In this document: positions 32,690 to 43,500 of the stretch, one piece after another
Numbering within the stretch: the stretch's first letter is position 1
How the letters are laid out: the number at the start of each line of letters is the position of its first letter
NCBI RefSeq assembly: GCF_000237925.1
Contig: NC_031500.1
Location: forward strand, 1,922,001-1,986,000
Length of the DNA stretch: 64,000 nucleotides
Reading direction: 5' to 3'
From: Schistosoma mansoni
Lineage: Eukaryota; Platyhelminthes; Trematoda; Strigeidida; Schistosomatidae
Notes under the pieces: generated by a model
The model's input: the letters and a program-made list of their open reading frames with translations, nothing else
What the model was told of the DNA's origin: nothing
The model's database searches: none
Program-made: the position numbers and the translations under genes

Positions 32690-33290
32690 TTCTATAGTTG
32701 AATTGATGAGTTAATTAAAGGTAGACTATCATGGAAAACCTGGAAGTACTGGATGACTGATTCGTCCTATTGTGGGACTTCTTAACAATGAACATGCACG
32801 ATCCATTGTGGTCTAGCTTCGATTGATTCATGAGTTCACCTATAAAATCACTAAAAATCTCCACAAAACCCCCTTTCTGATAATAATCATCGTATCCTCA
32901 TTAGTGACTGGCTTCAAGAGGTATTTCCTGGAGTTCTAATGAAAAACAGTGACCAGTGGATTTCAACTGGATCTGTTGTGAGATAGCAAATCATTGAAGA
33001 TAATGGTTAACCCGTTGCTCAATTTCGTGAATCGGTTGAAGTTAGACATTGACACCGTTGGATGCCGGCCAGCTCAGTGGTCTATCGGTTAAGTGCACGC
33101 GCGCGAGACCGATAGTTCTTGGGTTGGAATCTCGCGAAACGGGTTCGTGAATGAGCACTGATGAGGAGTCCCACAATAGAATGAAACGGTCGTCCAGTGC
33201 TTTCAGGTTTTTCATGTTGGTCTAGCTTCAATTGATTCATGAGTTCAATTATCAAAATGCTAAAATCTCCACAAAGCCCCTTTACTTAAA
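32690..33290. repeat. Family A fold-back plus forward full unit
   Basis: A reversed part (32690-32800), forward tail (to 32880), then a complete forward unit (32886-33290) with head, core region and tail. With 31799-32348 it forms a large inverted repeat. Confidence 0.7.
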
Positions 33291-33349
33291 AATTCATTAG
33301 AAAATGATTTCTTTGAAGTATGAATTACATTTGTGATATGTTTTTGTTT

Positions 33350-34411
33350 TAATCCGAATAGAATAATGAATGGTAACTGTTGAGATCTATTTACAGTCAG
33401 CTGATCAGTCGGCTACAACATAGGACCACGCACATATATACAGCTGTTTAAGTTGCCATACCTCATTAGCACAACAAGATGAATACCAAACTCATAGTAG
33501 TAGTTACTTCAATAGCAGTAATATATAAAAGAAATATTGCATATAAGGATATAATATAGGGAGAAGGAATTAGTTCTTAGAAAATAAGGTATCAAGCAAT
33601 TTTAATCTCACGATTTGAGGGAAGACAAGGAGTGTATAGATCTACAGCACTATGATCGATTCTGAGCCATGTCATCCAGAGTCTCCAACCATTGATTACG
33701 ATAGTCACGTGGACCCCAACCAAGTAGTCTGCATCTACCAACATGGCAAAGACCAGAAGCTAGTGACTTCAAACGCTGATGCCACATTTTGGTTTGGCCG
33801 TCCCTCACTCTCTTCCAACCATCCCCAAAGCTAGTCAGCATTGCACGTCGCGGTAATCAGTGTTCAGACATACGTAACACGTGGCCCAACCATCCCAGTC
33901 GATGAAGATTCATGACTTCATCAACTGATTTACCATCATTCCCTAAAACTCTGTGTCTAACTTCACTAATACTTACAGGGTGATCTATTAATGGACCAGT
34001 TCTATACATATATTCTTATTGTATAATTTTTAAGTAACTAAACTATGCATATTCATGTTCCTCTTATTATAAGCTTTATATTGACTTATAGACTATTGTG
34101 ATACTATTTACTATTCTTGAGTTATGCCCAGTCTATTAATTACAGTCTCTCACATTCACAGTCACTTTAGGCTAGATCTTTTATGATGTGTGTGGTCTGT
34201 TTGGTTTGTATATAAACCCAGTATATTTGAAATATATGATTCATATTGCGGTATATGGAATTTGTGTGTTGGACTCATCAAGTAGGGCTAGGCAGGAAGC
34301 AGGACCGATAGATACTCTACACTGCTCGTACGGGTTTATGCGTCATTGATCCAGTAGATAATTGGCGGTCTCATTAAGTTATATATTAGATAAGGCACAA
34401 GTTATAACAGT
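33350..34411 (+). mobile_element. Fossil LTR (TGTTATA family) with nested LINE fragment
   Basis: LTR sequence at 33350-33400 resumes at about 33990 and ends GTTATAACA near 34411. The interruption is the LINE piece at 33401-33990. Diverged from the copy at 5892-6467. Confidence 0.6.
33401..33990 (-). mobile_element. RTE/SR2-like LINE C-terminal fragment
   Basis: Reverse strand reads DHPVSISEVRHRVLG, LHRLGWLGHVLRMSEH, LPRRAMLTSFGDGWK, RLLGWGPRDYRNQWLETLDD and MAQNRS, the C-terminal end of an RTE-type LINE ORF. One stop interrupts it. GATCTATT lies on both sides as a probable target duplication. Confidence 0.7.
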
Positions 34412-34745
34412 TTTGTAGGTAAACTGCTAAACAGTGCTAACCACTTTCTAGTCTTAAATCTTATTTTTGAAATCCTGTACAGAAGACAGAAAGAGGAAAG
34501 TATGGATGAAGATTTACTTCAGAATTATTTTTGTACGGTGAGCATATGTTATTTTCAGGGTTACTTGTGATCCTGAAATTTTATGAGCTTCTGGACAAAT
34601 TGCTGATGAATCTGATAGTGGATCAGGATCAGAGAAACATGATCCATCGTTTTCTTAAGTTCTCTTTATTGTTTCTAAGAGATGCTAATTATTCAAAGTA
34701 ATCTTAACACTTTTCTTGCTTCTGTAAACTTTTCCACTGATTTAT
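34412..34745. other. Intergenic, nothing recognised
   Basis: No exon or repeat supported. Confidence 0.4.
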
Positions 34746-34748
34746 CAA

Positions 34749-35282
34749 GAGTCCCCAAATGCCCTGGTACGGCCGAGAGTGGGGAGAGTCCGCTCTCCCT
34801 CTCCAAATGCTCTCAAATGGCCACGTGAATATTTAGCCTCTGCTAGGGAAGTACTACTCACTGCCTTCTCGCACCACGGATGTTGTTTACGAAATTGAGA
34901 GGACGAAAAGTGAATGTCCAGCGCTTTAACCGGGTTGGTGGACACAGAAAGTCCACCTAGAAGAGTGGAAAACTCTGATTCCAAACCAATGGCGAACATG
35001 GGCTCCAGTATCCTGAAGGAACAAATGGCGTATTAATCAATCGTTGGTCACCGGCTACCATGGGACTGCATCTCCTCATGATGCCCCACTGCCTTGTGAA
35101 TCAGACCTTTAGGTCAAAGACTCCGGGTGTAGCCTCCTAAGGAAACCATCTGCTTCAGTCTGGACACCCGGGGGGTAGTATCATAGCCCTCACACAAATC
35201 GAATTAGATTTGTGCGGCGCATATGTATCTGGTGCTCCTTTATACCAATATTTATGTGTTTAAATCCATAAATAAATAAATA
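34749..35282 (+). mobile_element. Family G retroposon, full length
   Basis: Starts GAGTCCCCAAATGCCC and ends in an AATAAATAAATAA tail; about 530 bp. Confidence 0.7.
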
Positions 35283-35424
35283 ACTGACAAGATTTCATCA
35301 ATTGTCATTCAATTATATTAAAATTTCCGAATGCTGTGTTAGTATGAGATATAAATAGTGCTGGTTGGTATTGTTGAATTTCATAGCTCTTGATTCACAG
35401 ACTGATCTTACGAAGGCAAATAGT

Positions 35425-35740
35425 GAAAACCAGGAAGTACTGAACAGATGCTTCTCCCTAATGGGGGACAAATTATTAGTACCAACCAAGACCCTAACAT
35501 AAAGATCAAACTCAAGGCCTTTGTCTTATGATTTAAACCTTAACCTCTGAACCATTAAGCAGATACCCAGTGGTGTATATCCCTAACTTGAATCAAGTCG
35601 AGATGTTGAACGAACAATTTCCATTGCTTGTGTTGGATGATTATTACATATCATTCATTGTTGAATTCCATTCGTAATTGCATTTCGCTAAAACTCTTAA
35701 AGCTAGCCACTAGTCAGCCCATGGTTATTATTAATACAGG
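35425..35740 (-). repeat. Family A SINE, very old
   Basis: Recognised by order: GAAAACCAGGAAGTACTG, the eroded hammerhead, CTTAACCTCTGAACCATTAAG, and AAAGCTAGCCACTAGTCAG. No active core remains. Confidence 0.5.
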
Positions 35741-36014
35741 AAATTCATGAAGATTGCTGAGATATTATGGTTTACTTCATGGACCTAACTTAGTTAAAAA
35801 GCATTCAAAACCCGTTGAAAATGGTTACTCAACATTGCAAATTGATTGATTTAATTACTAATGGGATGACAGGTTTCCACTACTTTGTAGTCTCATACTA
35901 AAACGAATTACCTATCCAGCACATTCTTGTTTCTCTATAGTTGTTTAAAGGTGATCAGTCTTACTAATCGAACGCTATACTCGGATCCTAAGCTAGTCTC
36001 GTAAACCTCAACCA

Positions 36015-36310
36015 AGCTAAATCTACACAGCAACTTGAACATGAGAGAAAAGGCATAAAATATTCGAGAAGCACTTTACTCCAAAGGTTCGTTCACGTAC
36101 AGAAAGTATAAGGTTTTTATAGTATTTTAGAAGACCTTGGTGTTTCCTGAAAATTCTAGAATACTACTAAACATAGTAGCAGTGTAGTAATCAGCCAATC
36201 AGAAGCTCTACATGTGATGTTTCTAGCAAAGCTTGTAGTCAAACGCTGATTGGATAAAATGCTTCTTAATGTATCCTGAGCCTTTCTTGTCTATTGGACG
36301 AAATTTTCTG
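36015..36310. repeat. Family H fragment
   Basis: Shares ACACAGCAACTTGAACAT with 29120-29270; otherwise unclassified. Confidence 0.3.
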
Positions 36311-37055
36311 GATCACCACTACAAAAAGGTATTCCATGATGGAACTTTAGGATATTACTTTGTTGACCGACAGCCTATAGTTAAATGACATTCACAAGAA
36401 GTACTTACCATTCTCTCTATATGAAAAACTACTTTTGTAAGTCAGGATCCATAAAATAACATTGGCTAACCATTTTTAAAGTATGCATTATGGTGTCTTA
36501 CTTTGTAAGCAGATAACTATTGTGTCTACTTGTTATTCATTTCACCTATTACGCCTGTAGGACCAGTAATGTTCTGTTCTTTCAATGATTTAGTAACGGA
36601 TGAACAATGACCTGAACCTTAACACATGTTGGTCTTCGTGTTCTTTCCAACACAGAGTCTAATCTTAATAGGAAGCTAGTAAGCAGATATATTCTCTATT
36701 GTGTAACAATTCAGTTTATATAATAACGTGGAATAATTTCAGTACTATGCAGGAACACAAGTCGGAAATCACAATGTATACACAAGTATACTTTAATTGG
36801 AAGATAACTAAAGTAATAGGTCTAAAACCACATAACAACAACTCAATAAGTCTGACGATTTATATCACTACGATCAAATTGACTTTAAATCCATTGAGCA
36901 TGTCCATATAACACAAATATGGGTCTAGTTGATAAGACACATATGTAGTGAACGTACACTCAGGTGAGGATGACCAATCTACTAATCAGTGTAAAACTAC
37001 TGAGTATGTTCATAAATTATGCAAACCATACATTAAGTACTTCATTTGAATATCT
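36310..37055. other. Intergenic, nothing recognised
   Basis: An open frame at 36699-36911 has no family match I recognise and no splice context; not called. Confidence 0.4.
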
Positions 37056-37235
37056 TCAGTCAGTTGTCCTCTACATACTTCATGATTCATCCATTTCTTT
37101 TTTCATTCCAATTTCTTTCTGTTCTTCTTTTAGTTTTCATTAGTTCAATCTTCTCAATCCTCTTTTGACAGGCATTCTACCTCTGATTGGCATTACATAC
37201 TGCTTATATCTGGCAACATAAGTAGCACACACTAT
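37055..37235 (+). repeat. Family F partial copy
   Basis: Matches the 3' half (GTTCTTCTTTTAG to ATAAGTAGCACACA). Confidence 0.5.
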
Positions 37236-37276
37236 ACATATATGGAAATTATAGTTTTCGTAGTTTAAATGATCTT

Positions 37277-37470
37277 TCTCAAACCACCACTAAAAACCTG
37301 GAAGCAGTGGTTAGATGTTGAATAGCGGCTTAGCGGCCTAGCGGTCAACAATGTACGCATGAAAAAGAATGTCCTGGGGTCGATTACCGGATGTTCAGCC
37401 CTGAATTCGAACAGCTAAGTTTCATACTCAGATGAAACGTCCATCCAGCGGTGGTCCAACTAGGGTCAGT
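37277..37470. repeat. Family A-like SINE, very old
   Basis: AACCTGGAAGCAGTGG, a tRNA-like GGTCGATTACCGG, and ATGAAACGTCCATCCAG near the hammerhead site. Confidence 0.4.
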
Positions 37471-37799
37471 CTTGATGCAAATTATATGTATATTGATAAG
37501 GAATGGTGATATATTAGTTAATTATCAAACAAGCAGCATATTAGGTGATAAATATACCAAACATAGTGAACTATGCCCTTATATACTTAGGTGTTAGAGC
37601 ATCGGAAACGCATGAAGTGTTTACAAGGATAATGACAGTATGATTACTTGTCCTATACTGTCGTCTCAGTATATTGCTTTCCCACAGAAGTAAAATCTGA
37701 AAAGTAGAATTTTGATGAAGGAAGACTTGGTGGGGGTAACCAATTCAAAATGACAGAGTGATTTCTTAAAATAGGATAATCATACATTAAATGACATTA

Positions 37800-37975
37800 T
37801 TTGTACATCTTCCTTACATTGTCATTTACATACTTCATGATTCGTTAAATTGCTTTCTGTTTCCTTTCCTGTTCTCTTTAATTCAATCCTCTGTTGCCAA
37901 GTATTCCACTTTTGATTAGTGCTACATACTACTTATACCTGTCATAATAAGTAGCTTACATCACAGAATCAGTTC
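37800..37975 (+). repeat. Family F partial copy
   Basis: Same 3' half as 37055-37235, ending near ATAAGTAGCTTACATCAC. Confidence 0.5.
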
Positions 37976-38089
37976 AGCTAAACATTTTGTAAAAACATCA
38001 CGAAAACCGTTTAATTGTAAGAAAATGTTCTCATCTCAAAACTGTTTAGTTGAAAGAAATGTAAACGGAATACCAACTCAAACTGTCTA

Positions 38090-38700
38090 TTTTAAGGCGA
38101 TGTAGTTCAATCGATTACTTAAAGATGTTGTTTCAATACAGTTGGGTTTGATGGAAGGGACAGTGATTCATATGCTCAAGTCTATAAGTTTTATCATCAG
38201 TTTCACTAAAGGTATGGTTATTGTACGTAGATGACACACTTTTTAGTCCTGAATAAAGGTGAATTCTGAACTAATCATAAGTAGTTTCACAACTTCTTCG
38301 ACAACATTAAATCTACAAGAAAAGACAAACTAGAAGATGAAATCCTTTTCTTGGATGCATTATTAATGAAAACAAACATAGAGACGTTGAAAATACAAGT
38401 ATACAGGAAGTCAAACCATACTGATAAAATACTCACAACTGTGATAACCTAATAGCAAACAGGTTGAGGTGTTGTGACAAACACTATTCAAAATAGTCAA
38501 AAACATGACATCAATCTCAGTACCTGAAAAACTGAAAAAAAACACTCTTTTCCTGCCTATCTTCCATAGAACATAACTACCCTAGCAACTGGATAGAAAA
38601 AGAAGTCTGGGAAATCCACTCACCATCACAAAATTATCCTAAAATTGCAAGAAATGGATAAACCTTTTACATAAGGATTCCAAGGACCTCTAGAATCGCT
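38090..38700 (+). mobile_element. Penelope-like element RT remnant
   Basis: Frames show WLLYVDDTLFSP (the RT catalytic YVDD block), then EDEILFLDALLMKTN and KIQVYRKSNHTDKILT, the order seen at the end of Penelope-like RT domains before the endonuclease. Heavily decayed; no ends identified. Confidence 0.6.
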
Positions 38701-38879
38701 ATCACACATTAACCAACTGAATCACTTCACTTCATTTTATGCAGATCAGACGACTCAACATATAGATATACAAAGAATAGAAAGCGATGTGTATTCCAGA
38801 ACGAAATATCTCTATAGGTCACATCAGTAATCAGACACAAGATAAAATCATCACTACTAAAGTATGATTTAAAGCCTGA

Positions 38880-39195
38880 TACATAAATAATTAATTGATT
38901 AGTTGAATTGTAATAGACAAATTAATGTTATGCCTTTGTTTTTGTCTTTGTAGTAGGATGGACAGGTTGTTAAGGAGTTCAACGTTCAGTCATTGAGATA
39001 CAATTTGAATCCTACTTCACATACTTCGTTTCCCGAACTAGGTAGTATTAATACCCCTTAGATATAAAATACAACTCAGAGCTGAATAGAAAAATTTGTA
39101 CTAGATGAGTATGTTTTTTTATAGCCTTGATTTTAAAAATTCCTTTATTCATAAAATGTTCATTAAGCATGTACTTCTCGATATATGATTATTTA
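38880..39195. other. Intergenic, nothing recognised
   Basis: No exon or repeat supported. Confidence 0.4.
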
Positions 39196-39196
39196 T

Positions 39197-39655
39197 CAGA
39201 AGGGGTTTTGTGAAGATTTTAGCAATTAGATCATTGAATTTATGAGTCAATTAAAGCTAGACCATTATGGAAAACCTGGAAGCACTGGACGATCGTTTCT
39301 TCCTATTGTGGGACTCATTAACAGTGCGTATCCACGATCTCACCTCACGGGATTCGAACTCAAAACCTATCAGTCTCGCGCCTGAACGCTTAACCTCTAA
39401 CTCCAACTAATCTATGAAATCGAGTAGCCGTTTACCGTTATCTTCAGTGAGTTACTATCTCACAACAGATCCAGTTGAACTCCACTGATCATTGCTCCTC
39501 ATTAGAACTCCAAGAAATACTTCTTGAAGCCAATCACTAATGAGCGAAATTGTGGATGTTCACTGTTGAGGAGTCTTACAATAGAACTAAAACAGTCATC
39601 TAGTCCTTCCAAGTTTTCCATAATGATCTAACTTCAATCAACTCATAAATTCAAC
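39197..39655. repeat. Family A fold-back copy
   Basis: A reversed near-complete unit (39197-39545) runs into a forward hammerhead and tail (39546-39655). Confidence 0.65.
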
Positions 39656-39659
39656 ATGA

Positions 39660-40431
39660 TCACTTACTTAATACCAACTATTTAACAAAGAAGACATTAC
39701 TTTTAATAGAGAATTCATATGAAAATAACATTATCATATTACTAATTACTTAAATTACAACTAGTCAACATTTTTCTATTACGAAAAACAATATTGACGT
39801 CAATATATAGTTTTCATAATGAGAAAAACAAATTACAATTTCTATAATAAACATATTTATATATGGCGCATCTATAACTGGTATCCCCCACTCACCCCAA
39901 TCCCCTTCTCCCCCCCCTTTCTTGTACCAATATTTATATATATTCAAATTAATAAACTAATGAAGATGTATTGAATACCTATTCGATTGAATATCTAGAA
40001 GATTCTCAATTACAAAGTGGTACCCAATAATTATGAGTTTAATTGAATGAGTTACTTTTTAATATTAGATATATATATATATATATATATATGTAATCCA
40101 AGAATAATGGTGGATGTAAATAATAAAACCCCCCTTTTTTCTTTTTTTGTTTTTTCTTTTTTGTTTTTCTCTTTTTTTTGTTTTTTTGTTTTTGAAGAAA
40201 ATAATTTGTAGGTGGGGGGGATATATTCACTATTGTGTATTATTCATATTTTCTTTTATTATTTACATAAGAATTATATAACAAAGTAAACAATCTAATG
40301 TTGTTGTTGTTCAGATAGAAAATTTATTATAAAATATAATAAAAGAGAATAGTCAACATCATTCTATACGGATATTTTAAAGAGACGATTATAGAAGGCA
40401 TCAGAAGACAATTAGAAAGATAAAAGGCATC
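39660..40431. other. Upstream region of the MEG
   Basis: AT-rich with C-runs at 39885-39920, (TA)n at 40070-40092 and T-rich runs at 40130-40200. The MEG promoter should lie here, but no element is certain. Confidence 0.5.
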
Positions 40432-40504
40432 ATGTATTATCGTCATTATCTATTAGCTATTATCAATGTCATTGTATTGTCGACAATGATACAATATGTT
40501 ATAG
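40432..40504 (+). CDS. MEG exon 1 (signal peptide)
   Basis: ATG to the first base of codon 25; donor GTAATT. Encodes a typical signal peptide. Confidence 0.75.
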
Positions 40505-43500
40505 GTAATTAAGTAATAATGATAATGATAATATACCCGGTTAAAGTAATGAATAACCTACATTCTTAATTGGTTAATGTATTTTCTATCTTCCAATATT
40601 TAGGGGGTTCGATTTTTGGGGACGATACATCAACAAGTAAGTTTGTTTGAATTTTAATAGAGTTTTGTTCTTTAAGCTGAATAGTTTGATAGTGAAGCTT
40701 TCATTGTTATTCTAAATAATATCATTAGTACAAATTTCTCTACTATCTAAGTTTAAGACTGCAACTGGTCAGTCTCTAATTGGTATATGTTCATACTGTA
40801 CGTATTGTCTCGATATTGCCAGTGGAATCCAGTTTGACGTGCGTTTCGTCCTATTTGGGACTCGTCAGCCAGATTAACCTGCATCTCAGATTTGATGTCC
40901 ACAGCAGGATGAAACGCGCGTCCTGGATTCCATTGCTAGTCACTATCTATCTATGTTTGTTTGACTTTTTTTCGTTTTTTATCGACACTACTGTCTATTT
41001 GAACAAGACTAACATGAATATGTTAGCTAATGAGTAGTTGACACAAATAATGAATTTTGTTTCTTGATTCTAGGAACTCACACTATGAAATACATATATG
41101 ATATTTAAGATCAATTCCTTTTCTTTCCATACATCCTCATTTTAACACATAAATGTTGATAAATTGATTGTTTTTGATGGAGTTTTATTCTCTGAGCTGA
41201 ATGGTTTCGTCGTGGAGCTTTTATCATCCTTCTGAACAATATCATCGGTACAAACTTTGGGTAGACGATGAAAGCTCCACGACCAAGCTATCCAGCTCAA
41301 AGAAAAAAACTCCACCAAAATCATCCACCTGATGTACAAATCTTTTCCACCATCTCATAAATTCATTGTTTTATGTTATACCTTCTTATCAGCTGACTAA
41401 AACTAGTTACATAGAATAGTATAATACAGAATTAGTTGTTGAATACGATTCACTTAATGAAATGAAGGTGAGTTCTTGTAATCTAACACAAAATCATAAT
41501 AAGAAGATATCAAATATGAGATATTAAAAGTCATTTACCCCGTCATTACACAATTCATCCTCATTATAAGATTATAATAAACCTAAAGACTGACCATCAG
41601 TGAATAAGTTTATCTCTACTTCCCACTGTACATCTATGTAAGGTTGTAAATAATTGATGATAATGAACAATTCAAAAGTTGAAAGCGTGAGTCAATTGAA
41701 GCTAGANNNNNNNNNNNNNNNNNNNNNNNNNNNNNNNNNNNNNNNNNNNNNNNNNNNNNNNNNNNNNNNNNNNNNNNNNNNNNNNNNNNNNNNNNNNNNN
41801 NNNNNNNNNNNNNNNNNNNNNNNNNNNNNNNNNNNNNNNNNNNNNNNNNNNNNNNNNNNNNNNNNNNNNNNNNNNNNNNNNNNNNNNNNNNNNNNNNNNN
41901 NNNNNNGCATTGGTCATAGCGAGAAATCTGACTTTTTCGAATCGTTCCATTCATGTCACAAGCTATGTTTGTGCTCCGGTTTCTACCTGTGACTCCGTAG
42001 ACCACCATGAAAAATCTGGAAGCACTGGACGGCCGTTTTCCATGATGGTCTAGCTTCAATTGACTCACGCTTTCAACTATGAAAAATACTAAATCTCCAC
42101 AAAAAACCCCTTCTGATAATTCAAAAGTTGACTTAAACAATATTCAATGTCAAGTAATCATATCACCATATGTACATTCTGAATAAATTGCCTGGATATT
42201 GAATGGTGGTTAACAGTAGAATCCAGGTCATTCGCCTCATTCATTTTTCAGATTAATCAATTAGATGTATGACCATTCCAGTACTTTACGCCAAAAGTAT
42301 CATTCCACATCGATAGCTGTTCAATGAATCAAGGTTATTGTATCTCTATATCATATAATATTTGCTCAGTGTTAGATTATCAACTGATGATTGTTATTCT
42401 TTTATAACTGTATTTCAGCTAAAAGTAAGTCTTAATACATAGAACATTTCAAGGCTTATGTATTGTCTGACTTTAATTGGATCGTTGCCAAAATAGAAGT
42501 TATCGATTTAGAGTAAATGATATTGTCAGATCAGTTTACTTACCAATGATTGACAGTTAAACCGTATTTTTGTAAATTATTATGATACCATGAGATGAAT
42601 ACAAACTGTACATGTGTATGACCACTTCAAAAGATTAATGGCGAAATCACATTACCATAATCATTGCTTTTCTTAAGGCATGTGTTAGAATTTTAGTTGT
42701 ATTTCCCTATTATCAATCATAAAGATGATATTTTCATAGTTGAAATCATGAGTCAATTGAAGCTAGACCACCATGGAAAACCTGAAAGCACTGGACGGCC
42801 GTTTCGTCTACAAAATCCCCTCTGATCCATAAAGATGATAGTTGATTAGTCCCTATTAGAATATATCATTGAAGTACACATTTTAATGAAGTTGAATGAT
42901 GGTTAACGGTAGAATCCAAGTCATTCGCCTCATTCTGTTTCAGATTCATCAATTGTACCTATGACCATTCCATAATGGAAATTACCTACATTTCCAGTAT
43001 TTTACACTAAAAGTACCATTTCACATCGATAACTGTTCAATGAATGGGGGTTATTGCAACTGTATATCATATAATATTTGCTCAGTATTACATCATCTAC
43101 TGATGATTGCAACTCTTTTACAACTGTATTTCAGCTACACGTGAGTCCTTATATAAAGAACCTTTCACTTATTGTGTATGAAGTACTGTTTATAATCTAT
43201 TGACAATAGATTATATTATCACAATACGTAAGCGCTGAAGGCTTACGTATTGTCTGGTTTCAATTGGATCATTGCTAAAGTAGAAGTTATGAATTTAAAG
43301 TAGATGATATTGTTAGATCAGTACTCAAATATTCATGTTTACTGATGTTCAGAGTGACTGCTATGATGGCATGATTTTAAACTGAAGTTATATAGACTCA
43401 ATAAAAAAGTTATCTTCAAAGTCGACGTAAACCGCGGGTATATATGAAACTTGGTATGTTAAGTACATCCTCGTCGATAGATAACTAGTAGATTGATAAG

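Noticed and set aside
41074-41110. MEG exon after GATTCTAG
   Set aside because: The phase-1 frame meets a stop before any donor.
41461-41471. Extra MEG exon ending at GTGAGT near 41468
   Set aside because: Possible acceptors give 38 or 32 nt, which breaks the phase-1 pattern, and there is no pyrimidine tract.
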